Positions 35,252 through 43,527 of a stretch of 64,000 nucleotides of DNA are shown here, piece by piece (position 1 is the stretch's first letter; every line of letters begins with the position of its first letter). The notes below the pieces were generated by a model. It was given only the letters and a program-made list of their open reading frames with translations, was not told where the DNA came from and searched no databases. The stretch is from positions 124,001 to 188,000 of the forward strand of contig NZ_MBEU01000010.1 in the NCBI RefSeq assembly GCF_001954275.1, read 5' to 3'. Both the position numbers and the translations under genes were made by a program. This DNA is from Mycobacterium sp. IS-836. Its GTDB lineage: Bacteria > Actinomycetota > Actinomycetes > Mycobacteriales > Mycobacteriaceae.

Positions 35252-36340
35252 TCAGACTCCCAATCCCAAGATTCGCGAAGCGATGATGTTCTTCTGTATC
35301 TGTGATGTCCCACCCATGACGCTCTGCGCACGGCTGTACAAATAGGCGCCGAGCAGATCGGGATCGCGGGTTCCGGTGACGGCCAGTGCAGCGTGGCCGA
35401 CCGATTGCTCGACCCAGGTCATCAGCAGCTTGTCGAGCGAACCCTCGGGCCCGTGCGACACCCCGTCCAGCTGTTCGGACAGCCGCCGCCGGACGTGGTG
35501 GGTCAGCATTTCCGACTGGACGGCCGCCCACGCCAACTCTTCGGATATCGGACCGTCATTGCGCGCCAACAGCTCTCGGACAAGCTTGCCGTATCTGGCC
35601 GCATAACCCAGCGTGGACGGTTCGCGCTCGTGTCCCACGACGGTCATGGCGACCGCCCAGCCGTCGCCCGGAGCGCCGACTATCCGGTCCGCCGGCACGA
35701 TCGCGCCGTCGAAGAACACCTGACCGAATTCGTTGGTGACCCCGTTCATCATGCGCAGCGGGCGCTGTTGCACGCCAGGCTGTTTCATGGCGATGACGAA
35801 CGCCGAAAGGCCGCGGTGGCGCTTGGCGTCGGGGTCGGTGCGGGCCAGCAGCAGGCACCAGTCCGCGACGTCGGAGTAGCTCGTCCAAATCTTGTGTCCA
35901 TGCACAACGTAGTTGTCACCCTCGCGGGTGGCGGTGGTGGTCAGCGACGCCAGGTCCGAACCGGCGCCGGGCTCGCTGAAACCCTGACACCAACGCTCGG
36001 TGCCACTGATGATGCCGGGCAGGAAGCGCTTGCGCAGTTCGTCGCTGGCGTGCCTGCCGATGCCGTGGACCAGGTAGCCGACGCTGGGGCGCGGCGGAGC
36101 GCCGGCGCGCACCAGTTCTTCGTCGACAATCACGTCGTACACGGCGGGCAGGTCTTGCCCGCCGTAGTCGTGCGGCCAGGACAGGCCGAAAAAGCCGTTG
36201 TCGTACAACGCCCGATGCCAGTCGGCCATGCGCTCCCAATACTCGTCACCCGAGCCGGAGAACTCCTTGGCGTGCACCGAAAGCCACGATCGCAGCCGCT
36301 CGCGGAATTCGGCCTCCTGAGCTGAATCACGAAAGTCCAA
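35252..36340 (-). CDS. acyl-CoA dehydrogenase family protein (long subunit)
   Basis: 362 residues with the acyl-CoA dehydrogenase layout: N-terminal helical domain (FRERLRSWLSVHAKEFSG), FAD-binding GFSEPGAGSDLASLTT, middle beta domain HGHKIWTSYSDVADWCLLLART, and C-terminal four-helix domain ending GGTSQIQKNIIASRILGLG. It overlaps the preceding, shorter acyl-CoA dehydrogenase by 14 bases. Such adjacent pairs in mycobacteria form alpha2beta2 heterotetramers, as for cholesterol side-chain FadE pairs. The substrate is unknown. Confidence 0.93.
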   Translation of the reverse strand: MDFRDSAQEAEFRERLRSWLSVHAKEFSGSGDEYWERMADWHRALYDNGFFGLSWPHDYGGQDLPAVYDVIVDEELVRAGAPPRPSVGYLVHGIGRHASDELRKRFLPGIISGTERWCQGFSEPGAGSDLASLTTTATREGDNYVVHGHKIWTSYSDVADWCLLLARTDPDAKRHRGLSAFVIAMKQPGVQQRPLRMMNGVTNEFGQVFFDGAIVPADRIVGAPGDGWAVAMTVVGHEREPSTLGYAARYGKLVRELLARNDGPISEELAWAAVQSEMLTHHVRRRLSEQLDGVSHGPEGSLDKLLMTWVEQSVGHAALAVTGTRDPDLLGAYLYSRAQSVMGGTSQIQKNIIASRILGLGV

Positions 36341-37232
36341 GGTCGATCTCCTTCAGCATTACTGGCCACAACTCGGTCGATGTCAGCGCGCGCCGCAGGT
36401 AGACATGCACCACGCACTCCCACGTATTGCCGATGCCGCCATGCACCTGCACCGCGTTCTCGCAGACCGTTCGGGCGGCGCGGGCGCAGTAGATCTTCGC
36501 AACCTGGGCGGCTCGGACGGCCTCGGCGGGCGTCAGTTCGTCAACCGCCCACGCAGCATGGCGCAACACGCTCACCGAACCTTCGATCAGCGCAAGGCTT
36601 TCGGCCAACATGTGGGCGATCGCCTGGTAGGAGCCGATCGCTTTGCCGTACTGTTCGCGGATTTTCGCGTAGTCGACCGCGACGGCCTGAGCGCCGCGGG
36701 CGGTTCCCACCAGGTCCGCCGTCGTGGTCACCAACGCGAGTGCCCGCCACCGCGTGGCCACGTCCGCGGACACCTCGCCGAGAACCGTCGGCGATCCGAC
36801 CGCGGCCGCTTCGGCCCGGGTCAAATCGGCGACGGTCCGGGCGTCGCCCACCTCCGTCGCCAAAACCGTGGTACCGGAAAGGAACAGGGCTCGTCGAGCG
36901 CCGCGCGCGTCGATCACCCGGCCATCGACAGCGATGGTCGCGCCCGACGCGTCTGCATCGATATGGCAGGCGAGATCATCGGCCAGCACCGGACCCAGAA
37001 ACGGTGCGTCGACCAGTCGGCGCCCGAATTCCTCGGCGACGATGGCCACCTCGACGCCGGTGGCCCCATCGGAACGCAGCGATCGCCAACCCGTCGTCGT
37101 AACCTGCTTGTCCAGCCGGGCAATTCGCTCCTCGTCGGCCAGGTCGTTTACCGCCCCGGGGCCCAGATCGTCGGCCAGCTTGGCGGCGGCGTCACGCAGT
37201 TGCTGCTGTTCAGCTGTCAGACGTACATCCAT
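36327..37232 (-). CDS. acyl-CoA dehydrogenase family protein (short, probable partner subunit)
   Basis: 301 residues, with a recognisable N-terminal domain (LTAEQQQLRDAAAKLADDL) and C-terminal domain (AKIREQYGKAIGSYQAIAHMLAES, VQVHGGIGNTWE). The middle FAD/substrate beta domain is degenerate: no SEPxAGSD motif is seen. This is the pattern of the non-catalytic or FAD-half subunit in heteromeric mycobacterial FadE complexes. It overlaps both neighbours (fadD by 23 bases, fadE by 14), so the three are tightly coupled. Confidence 0.92.
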   Translation of the reverse strand: MDVRLTAEQQQLRDAAAKLADDLGPGAVNDLADEERIARLDKQVTTTGWRSLRSDGATGVEVAIVAEEFGRRLVDAPFLGPVLADDLACHIDADASGATIAVDGRVIDARGARRALFLSGTTVLATEVGDARTVADLTRAEAAAVGSPTVLGEVSADVATRWRALALVTTTADLVGTARGAQAVAVDYAKIREQYGKAIGSYQAIAHMLAESLALIEGSVSVLRHAAWAVDELTPAEAVRAAQVAKIYCARAARTVCENAVQVHGGIGNTWECVVHVYLRRALTSTELWPVMLKEIDLGLS

Positions 37233-38616
37233 AGCGCTCCTTTAGGACTCGGCGCAGCACCTTGCCCGAGGGCAGGCGAGGGATATCGGGTACGAACACG
37301 ATCCGGTTCAGGCGTTTGTAGGACGCCAGCTTCTCATCCACTCGGGCGATCAGGTCCGCGGCGTCAACCCGGCCATGCACCGCGACGGCGGCCACGATTG
37401 CCTCGCCGTTGATCCCGTCGGGAACGCCGAACACCGCACAATCCTTGACGGCCGGATGGCCGTGCAGCACCGTCTCGATTTCGGCCGGCGCGACCTGAAA
37501 GCCGCGCACTTTGATCATTTCTTTGAGGCGGTCGGTGATCCGCAGCCAACCGTCGGCGTCGAGCCAGCCCACATCCCCGGTCCGGTACCAGCCGTCGCAC
37601 ATCGCGTCCTCGGTCGCCTCGGCCGGTAAGTAGCCGGCCATCAGCGACGTCGACCGCGCCTGGATCTCACCGACCTCGCCCGGGTTGACCGGTTGGCCGG
37701 TCTCGAGCGAGACCACCCGCAGGTCCACACCCGGCACGGGGCGACCGACCGCGTCCAGTCGGGCCCCGTCGAGTGGATTGCACGCGATGACGGGCAGTTC
37801 CGTGGTGCCGTACGCGGGCACCCAACCGACGCCGGTACGTCGGGTCACCGTCTCGGCGATGTCGGCGCTGACCGGCGTCGCGCCCCACATGATGAAGCGC
37901 AGCGACGATAGGTCGTAGGACTCGAGGTCTGGGTGCGAGGCGATGGCTAGCGCGATGGGGGCCACCGCCATCTCGACTGTGATGCGGTCGTTTTCGATAT
38001 GACGCAGGATCTGGTCGATGTCGAAGCGGCGATGCAGCCGCGTCCACGCTCGGATCTGCAGCGCCGTCAGGATATTGAGCAGGCCGAGGATATGTGAAGG
38101 GGGCGTGGCGATTTGAATGCGGTCACGCTGTGTCAGCTGCAGCGCGTCGCGCCAGTGCTGCACGGCCACACTCAATGAAGCGTGAGTGTGCCGGACCGCC
38201 TTCGGCAGGCCGGTGGTACCCGAACTGAAGGCAAGCACCGCGTCGCCCTCCGGCGGCAGCGAACATGAGGACGTCAGTTCCGCGGGGGTGATCGGTTCGT
38301 CCAGATGCAACATCGGCATCAACTCGGCCAGCACGGGATGGTCCCCGACGGCGTGGCCCGGATTGGTCAGCGCCAGCGCGTGGTCGACCTCCTGGCGCTT
38401 CCACGCCGGGCTGAGCAGCACCGCGGCGGCACCAAGACGCCAGATCGCGAGCAGGGCGGCGACGAATTCCGGCCGATTGGAGGCCATGAGCGCGACCCGC
38501 TGACCCGCGGCGACATTGCTTGTGGCCAGGGCCCGGACCAGCCCGTTGGCCAGCGCATCGAGCTGGGGCAGGGTGAATCGCCGTTCCTCGAACACGAGCG
38601 CGGCCGGCTCGGTCAC
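37210..38616 (-). CDS. AMP-dependent acyl-CoA synthetase (FadD-type)
   Basis: 468 residues; the N-terminus is slightly short for the family. The ATP motif is LAFSSGTTGLPKAVRHTH, followed by AYGTTELPV, GWYRTGDVGWLD, the hinge ITDRLKEMIKVRGF and the C-terminal catalytic Lys in PSGKVLRR. It activates a carboxylic acid as the CoA thioester for the acyl-CoA dehydrogenase pair and hydratase encoded downstream. It starts at GTG 38616 and is divergent from a [2Fe-2S] ferredoxin, with a palindrome between them. Confidence 0.93.
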   Translation of the reverse strand: MTEPAALVFEERRFTLPQLDALANGLVRALATSNVAAGQRVALMASNRPEFVAALLAIWRLGAAAVLLSPAWKRQEVDHALALTNPGHAVGDHPVLAELMPMLHLDEPITPAELTSSCSLPPEGDAVLAFSSGTTGLPKAVRHTHASLSVAVQHWRDALQLTQRDRIQIATPPSHILGLLNILTALQIRAWTRLHRRFDIDQILRHIENDRITVEMAVAPIALAIASHPDLESYDLSSLRFIMWGATPVSADIAETVTRRTGVGWVPAYGTTELPVIACNPLDGARLDAVGRPVPGVDLRVVSLETGQPVNPGEVGEIQARSTSLMAGYLPAEATEDAMCDGWYRTGDVGWLDADGWLRITDRLKEMIKVRGFQVAPAEIETVLHGHPAVKDCAVFGVPDGINGEAIVAAVAVHGRVDAADLIARVDEKLASYKRLNRIVFVPDIPRLPSGKVLRRVLKERYGCTSDS

Positions 38617-38669
38617 GTCTCGTTCCTTCCAGCTGTCCAGCCCGACTTGAGAAGATCCTATCGCTTAGG

Positions 38670-38684
38670 GAGAATAGTATTCTC
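38670..38684. promoter_or_regulatory. GAGAATA-G-TATTCTC palindrome between fadD-type gene and ferredoxin
   Basis: A perfect 15-bp palindrome in the 101-base divergent promoter region, 54 bases from the fadD start and 34 bases from the ferredoxin start. It is a likely operator for a TetR-type repressor that is not encoded nearby. Confidence 0.65.
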
Positions 38685-38717
38685 TATACTGAAGAATGCA
38701 AATATGGGAGGGCGGCC

Positions 38718-39050
38718 ATGGTGACGGCCCGCATCATCGAGGAGACTGTGTCAGATCCCGATTCAAACGGCGCCGAGGCCGGCACGGTGACGATCTATCT
38801 CGATCGCAAGAAGGTGTCGGTACCGCTGGTCCCGGGCGAGACGCTGCTGGAAACCGCGCGGCGGGCCGGCCTGGAGCCGCCGTTCAGCTGTGAGGCCGGC
38901 AACTGCGGAACCTGCATGGCCAAGCTCGAGGCGGGCCGCGCGACCATGGGGGTCAACGACGCTCTCGAAGAGGACGAAGTGGCCGAGGGCTACATTCTGA
39001 CGTGCCAGGGCGTGCCCGACACGGACTCGATTACGGTGCGCTACGAGTAG
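38718..39050 (+). CDS. [2Fe-2S] plant-type ferredoxin
   Basis: 110 residues with cluster ligands Cys58, Cys63, Cys66 (FSCEAGNCGTCMAKL) and Cys96 (YILTCQGVP), the C-x4-C-x2-C-x29-C plant-type pattern. A 20-residue N-terminal leader precedes the fold. It should pass electrons to an oxygenase; no oxygenase reductase is adjacent, so the partner is unknown. It is followed 21 bases later by a Dabb-like small protein and shares the promoter region with the fadD operon. Confidence 0.92.
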   Translation: MVTARIIEETVSDPDSNGAEAGTVTIYLDRKKVSVPLVPGETLLETARRAGLEPPFSCEAGNCGTCMAKLEAGRATMGVNDALEEDEVAEGYILTCQGVPDTDSITVRYE

Positions 39051-39070
39051 TCACAGGAGAGGCGGCGACG

Positions 39071-39373
39071 ATGGCCAAGGGAATCATGCTCGTGGAGAGT
39101 GTGCCCAGTGCGCCCGATCGCGAGGACGAGTACAACACCTGGTACGACGAAGTTCACATACCGGAACTGCTGGCGCTCGACGGTATCGTCGCGGCGCGCC
39201 GGCTGCGTCCGGTCGACGGGCAGGGTCCGTATGTCGCCATCTACGAACTCGAGGGTGACGACCTGCAGGCCATCCTGGACAACATGGTCGCCAACGCCGG
39301 TCAGCTACACATGTCCGACGCGCTGCAGCTCGACCCGGCGCCGATCCCGCGACTGCTCGAGTACGTTTCCTAG
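39071..39373 (+). CDS. small dimeric alpha-beta barrel-like protein (DUF4286/EthD-like)
   Basis: 100 residues: KGIMLVESVPSAPDREDEYNTWYDEVHIPELLALDGIVAARRL, then YVAIYELEGDD. The NxWYDEVHIPE pattern is typical of the EthD/DUF4286 ferredoxin-like dimeric barrel proteins often found beside P450 or dioxygenase systems. The ATG at 39071 is preceded by GGAGAGG. It forms a two-gene operon with the ferredoxin. Biochemical role unknown. Confidence 0.82.
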   Translation: MAKGIMLVESVPSAPDREDEYNTWYDEVHIPELLALDGIVAARRLRPVDGQGPYVAIYELEGDDLQAILDNMVANAGQLHMSDALQLDPAPIPRLLEYVS

Positions 39374-39379
39374 CCGAGC

Positions 39380-39437
39380 CCGAACGTGACGCTGCAGTCA
39401 CGCTGGAGGCCGAATGTGACTGCACCGTCACGTTCGG
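39380..39437. repeat. hairpin repeat copy 2, between convergent genes (possible terminator)
   Basis: Arms of about 22 nt (CCGAACGTGACGCTGCAGTC on the left, its complement with one mismatch on the right, 39416-39437) and a 14-nt loop. It is homologous in inverse orientation to 5253-5308, including the loop. It lies between genes ending at 39373 and 39444, so it may terminate both. Confidence 0.75.
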
Positions 39438-39443
39438 CCGAAG

Positions 39444-40478
39444 TTATCCGTCGCCTAGTTTCGGCGGCGGGCGGTACTCGGGTTGGTAACCCGTGACGTT
39501 GATCGGGCTTCCGACGAGGCGGAAATCGCCCGCCGACACGACGACCTCCGGAGTCGCTTCGAGTGCTTCGGGAAGCGTCCTGACGGCCGCCACGGGAACT
39601 CCGAGGGGGCGCAGCCGCCGTTCCCAACCGGCCGCAGAGTCGGTCGCCAGCATCGCCGTGACGACGGCCAGCACCTCGTCGCGGCGGGCCACCCGTTCGG
39701 CCATGGTTTCGAAACCGCCGATGCCCGCCTCGGCGGCGAAGGATTTCCAGAAGCCATCGTGGGTGATGAACAGCGCCAGATACCCATCTGACGTCGGAAA
39801 CAGCTGCGCCGGAACGTAATACGAGTGAGCGCCGTGCGGCCGTCGCTGCGGTTCGATGCCGTCGTTGAGGTAAGCGGAGGCGTGATAGTTGAGCTGCGAC
39901 AGCATCACGTCGCGCAGCGACACGTCCACTTGCCCCCCGGTGCCGGAGATGATCTTGGCCAGCAGCCCGAGCGCCGCACACATACCGGTCGAGTTGTCGG
40001 CCGACGAGTACCCCGGCAGCGTCGGCGGGCCGTCGGGATCGCCGGTCAGCGCTGCAGTGCCGACGCCCGCCTGAACCACATAGTCGAAGGCCGGGTCGTC
40101 ACCGCCGTGCAGGCCGAAGCCGGTGATCGCCACGCAGACGATGCGCTCGTTGTGCCGGCGCAGATGTTCGTAGGTGAGGCCCAGGCGGCGGATGGCCGAC
40201 GGTTTCAGGTTCACCAGCAGCGCGTGCGACTGCGACACGAGTTCGCCCAAATGCTGCTGTCCCGCTTCGGAATTCAGGTCTAAACAGAGGCTGGACTTGT
40301 TGCGGTTCAGGCTGGCGAAGTAGGTGGGTCCGACGCCGCGGGAGATCTCGCCGCCGCTCGGTTCGATCTTGGTGACTTCGGCGCCCAGGTCGGCGAGCAG
40401 CATGGTGGCATAGGGACCGGCGAGCATGGTGCCAACTTCGAGGATCCGAATCCCCGCCAGCGGCCCGCCGGCCGTCAC
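39444..40478 (-). CDS. CaiB/BaiF family (class III) CoA-transferase
   Basis: 344 residues: LAGIRILEVGTMLAGPYATMLLADLGAEVTKIEPSGG at the N-terminus, the catalytic Asp in AFDYVVQAGVG, and VDVSLRDVMLSQL. Family members move CoA between acids, or act as racemases. It starts at a GTG that overlaps the LLM gene stop (GTGA). It is the last gene of the mutase operon, so it probably activates the pathway acid to the CoA ester used by the mutase. Confidence 0.92.
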   Translation of the reverse strand: MTAGGPLAGIRILEVGTMLAGPYATMLLADLGAEVTKIEPSGGEISRGVGPTYFASLNRNKSSLCLDLNSEAGQQHLGELVSQSHALLVNLKPSAIRRLGLTYEHLRRHNERIVCVAITGFGLHGGDDPAFDYVVQAGVGTAALTGDPDGPPTLPGYSSADNSTGMCAALGLLAKIISGTGGQVDVSLRDVMLSQLNYHASAYLNDGIEPQRRPHGAHSYYVPAQLFPTSDGYLALFITHDGFWKSFAAEAGIGGFETMAERVARRDEVLAVVTAMLATDSAAGWERRLRPLGVPVAAVRTLPEALEATPEVVVSAGDFRLVGSPINVTGYQPEYRPPPKLGDG

Positions 40479-41431
40479 CGCAACTCCGTTGCGAGCGCGG
40501 CGATCATCTCGCGGGTGCGGCGCTTGGAGGCGACGAGCTCGTCCCGGTTCTCGCCGATCGGCAACAGGCGCACCGACAGGTCCGTCACTCCCGCGTCGGC
40601 GAATCGCCGCATCCGCGCCAGGATGGCATTCTCGTCGCCGGCCGCGCACAGATCGCCGACGTCGCCGGCATCGCCGCGTTCGAGCAGGCGCTGGTAGTTC
40701 GGCGACACCTCGGCCTCGCCCAGGATGCGGTTGGCGCGCTCCTTGGCCTGGTCGACTTGTGCAGGCGCACACAGGCATACGGGAATACCCGCGACGATCC
40801 GCGGGGCGTTCCGCCCGGCATCCGCGGCGGCCTTGGTGATCTTGGGCGCGATGTGATCACCGATCGCGCGCTCGTCGGCCATCCACAACACGGTGCCGTC
40901 GGCGAGTTCACCGGCAAGCTGCAGCATCACCGGGCCGAGAGCGGCGACCAGGACCGGCATCGGGGTGTCGGCCCCGATCGCCATCGGATTGTGCACCGCG
41001 AACGAATCATTCTCGACGTCAACATGACCCGGCCCGGCAATCGCGGCGTTGAGCACCTGCAGGTAGTCGCGGGTGTAGGCGGCCGGCTTCTCATAGGACA
41101 AGCCGAGCATGTCTCGGATGATCCAGTGGTGTGACGGCCCGACGCCCAGCGCCAGCCGCCCCCCGGTCACCGCGTGCGTCGAAAGCGCTTGGCGGGCAAG
41201 GGCAATCGGATGCTGGGCCTGCAGCGGCACCACCGCGGTACCCAGCTCGATGCGCGAGCTGTGCGCGGCCATCAGCGACACCATGGTCAGGCAGTCGAAA
41301 TCGTCGGGCACCTGCGGCATCCAGGCGGTGTCCAGGCCGGCGGATTCGGCCCATTCGATATCGGAGGTCAGCTTGCCCACCTTGCGGGCCATATCGCCGC
41401 GCTCGGCGCCGATCATTACTCCGATGCGCAC
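40475..41431 (-). CDS. LLM-class F420-dependent oxidoreductase
   Basis: 318 residues with the F420-dependent luciferase-like pattern: MRIGVMIGAERGDMARKVG, AGLDTAWMPQVPDDFDCLT, SRIELGTAVVPLQAQHPIALARQAL, GRLALGVGPSHHWII. These enzymes transfer hydride between F420 and alcohols, sugars or acyl compounds. It starts at GTG 41431, overlapping the B12-binding gene by 16 bases, and overlaps the CoA-transferase by 4. Presence in a mutase operon is unusual. Confidence 0.92.
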   Translation of the reverse strand: MRIGVMIGAERGDMARKVGKLTSDIEWAESAGLDTAWMPQVPDDFDCLTMVSLMAAHSSRIELGTAVVPLQAQHPIALARQALSTHAVTGGRLALGVGPSHHWIIRDMLGLSYEKPAAYTRDYLQVLNAAIAGPGHVDVENDSFAVHNPMAIGADTPMPVLVAALGPVMLQLAGELADGTVLWMADERAIGDHIAPKITKAAADAGRNAPRIVAGIPVCLCAPAQVDQAKERANRILGEAEVSPNYQRLLERGDAGDVGDLCAAGDENAILARMRRFADAGVTDLSVRLLPIGENRDELVASKRRTREMIAALATELR

Positions 41432-41844
41432 GGTTGTTCCTCCACGGCGGGCTGCGGGGTCCCAGTCAGCGCGCGGATCTCGCGCACCAGCGTGTCGAGC
41501 GGTGTCCCAGTGGGGAATACGGCCGCGGCGCCGGCCGATAGCAGTTTGGGTACGTCGGCGTGTGGAATCGTTCCACCGATGACCACGGCGATGTCGGCGG
41601 CGTCGGCGGCGCGCAACGCCTCGACAGTGCGTGTGGTCAGCGCCAGGTGCGCACCGGACAGGATGCTCAGACCAACGACGGCGACGTCCTCCTGGACCGC
41701 GATCGACGCGATGTCTTCGATGCGCTGCCGGATGCCGGTGTAGATGACCTCGAAGCCGGCATCACGCAGAGTGCGGGCAACGATCTTGGCCCCTCGGTCG
41801 TGTCCGTCGAGGCCGGGCTTGGCAACGAGAATCCGAGTGGCCAT
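41416..41844 (-). CDS. B12-binding small subunit of acyl-CoA mutase
   Basis: 142 residues consisting only of the cobalamin-binding domain. The DxHxxG motif is D13-G-H15-D-R-G18, where His15 coordinates cobalt, followed by VGLSILSGAHL and GGTIPHADVPKL. It pairs with the large catalytic subunit whose gene ends one base before it starts. The split arrangement is as in isobutyryl- and 2-hydroxyisobutyryl-CoA mutases, not the fused methylmalonyl-CoA mutase. Confidence 0.94.
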   Translation of the reverse strand: MATRILVAKPGLDGHDRGAKIVARTLRDAGFEVIYTGIRQRIEDIASIAVQEDVAVVGLSILSGAHLALTTRTVEALRAADAADIAVVIGGTIPHADVPKLLSAGAAAVFPTGTPLDTLVREIRALTGTPQPAVEEQPCASE

Positions 41845-43422
41845 CTAGAACACCACCGGTTGCTGGAACTCGCCCCACACCGCTTTGAGCGCGGAGACCA
41901 TCTCGCCGACGGTGCAATAGGCGTTGGCGCAGTCGACTAGCTTGTGCATCAGGTTGTCATTTCCTTCGGCCGCATGCGACAGGGCCGCCAGGCTCGATTT
42001 CACTGCGGCCGAATCCCTTTCGGCCTTGACCTTAGCGAGCCGCTTGAGCTGCAGATCACGGCCCTCGGCGTCAAGCTCGTAGGTAACGACATCGTGTTCC
42101 GGCTCCTCGGTCACGAAGCGGTTCACCCCCACGACCGGGCGGGTGCCGGCCTCGACTTCCTGATGCATCTTGAACGCCTCGTCGGCGATCAGACCCTGCA
42201 GATAGCCGTCCTCGATGGCATGAACCATACCGCCGTGCCGCTCGAGGTCATCCATGATCTCGATGATGCGGGCTTCGGTGGAATCGGTGAGCGCCTCGAC
42301 GAAGTACGAGCCGCCGAGCGGGTCGGCGACGCTGGCGACGCCGGTTTCGTGCGCCAGGATCTGCTGAGTGCGCAGCGCCAGCGTGGTGGTTTCCTCCGTC
42401 GGCAGGGCAAACGGTTCGTCCCAGGCCGCGGTGAACATCGACTGGACGCCGCCCAGCACCGCCGCCATCGCCTCGTAGGCCACCCGGACGATGTTGTTGT
42501 GGGCCTGCGGCGCGTACAGCGACGCGCCACCGCAGACGCAGCCGAAGCGGAACATCGACGCCTTCTCCGTCGTCGCCCCGTAGCGTTCCCGCACGATGGT
42601 CGCCCAACGGCGCCGTCCCGCACGGTATTTGGCGATCTCTTCGAAGAAGTCGCCATGGGTGTAGAAGAAGAACGAGATCTGCGGCGCGAACTGGTCGATG
42701 GTCATCCGGCCCCGCTCCACCACCGTGTCGCAGTAGGTCACCCCGTCGGCCAGGGTGAATGCCATCTCCTGCACCGCGTTGGCCCCGGCATCACGGAAGT
42801 GCGCCCCGGCCACCGAGATCGCGTTGAATCTTGGAACCTCCGCGGCGCAGAACTCGATGGTGTCGGCGATCAGCCGCAATGACGGCTCCGGCGGCCAGAT
42901 CCACGTTCCGCGCGACGCGTACTCCTTGAGGATGTCGTTCTGGATGGTCCCGGTGAGCTTGGCCCGCGGTATCCCCTTTTTCTCGGCGGCGGCGACGTAG
43001 AAGGCCAGCAGGATCGCCGCGGTGCCGTTGATCGTCATGCTGGTGCTGAGCTTGTCCAGCGGGATGCCGTCGAACAGGATCTCGAAGTCGGCCAGCGTGT
43101 CCACCGCGACGCCGACCCGGCCGACCTCTTCACCGAACTCGGGATCGTCGGAGTCGTATCCACACTGGGTCGGCAGATCGAGCGCCACCGACAGTCCCGT
43201 CCCGCCCTGATCCAGCAGGTAGCGGTATCGCCGATTGGATTCCTCGGCCGTGCCGAAGCCGGAGTATTGCCGAAACGTCCACAACTTGCCGCGGTACCCG
43301 GACGCGAAGTTGCCCCGCGTGAACGGAAACTCCCCGGGCGGCGGAGGTTCCGCGCTTCTATCCGCTGGTCCGTAGACGGGTTGCAGCGGGATGCCCGATG
43401 GGGTCTGGGACTCGTTATCCAT
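41845..43422 (-). CDS. acyl-CoA mutase large subunit (methylmalonyl-CoA mutase family, split type)
   Basis: 525 residues covering the substrate TIM barrel (RQYSGFGTAEESN, LDLPTQCGYDSDDPE, SMTINGTAA, TGTIQNDILKEY). Numbered against P. shermanii methylmalonyl-CoA mutase, the Tyr89 and Arg207 that hold the substrate carboxylate are kept (Tyr53, Arg171), and His244 is kept (His208). Tyr75 is Phe39 and Tyr243 is Ala207. That suggests a carboxylated acyl-CoA substrate with a larger or different side chain (inference). It is the first gene of a four-gene operon with the B12 subunit, LLM enzyme and CoA-transferase. Confidence 0.93.
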   Translation of the reverse strand: MDNESQTPSGIPLQPVYGPADRSAEPPPPGEFPFTRGNFASGYRGKLWTFRQYSGFGTAEESNRRYRYLLDQGGTGLSVALDLPTQCGYDSDDPEFGEEVGRVGVAVDTLADFEILFDGIPLDKLSTSMTINGTAAILLAFYVAAAEKKGIPRAKLTGTIQNDILKEYASRGTWIWPPEPSLRLIADTIEFCAAEVPRFNAISVAGAHFRDAGANAVQEMAFTLADGVTYCDTVVERGRMTIDQFAPQISFFFYTHGDFFEEIAKYRAGRRRWATIVRERYGATTEKASMFRFGCVCGGASLYAPQAHNNIVRVAYEAMAAVLGGVQSMFTAAWDEPFALPTEETTTLALRTQQILAHETGVASVADPLGGSYFVEALTDSTEARIIEIMDDLERHGGMVHAIEDGYLQGLIADEAFKMHQEVEAGTRPVVGVNRFVTEEPEHDVVTYELDAEGRDLQLKRLAKVKAERDSAAVKSSLAALSHAAEGNDNLMHKLVDCANAYCTVGEMVSALKAVWGEFQQPVVF

Positions 43423-43527
43423 CGATGAATAACGTACTTGCAAAAAAAGAGAATGCCAATACCACAGTGTTGACCTGGGCAAACACTAAGCTGCTGGGCG
43501 CGAGGGGAAACGACGACGGAGGTCGAC

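Noticed and set aside
43413..43434. CGTTAT-N10-ATAACG near-palindrome at the mutase start codon
   Set aside because: It overlaps the first codons of the mutase and its centre ATCGAT is a common self-complementary hexamer; too weak to call an operator.
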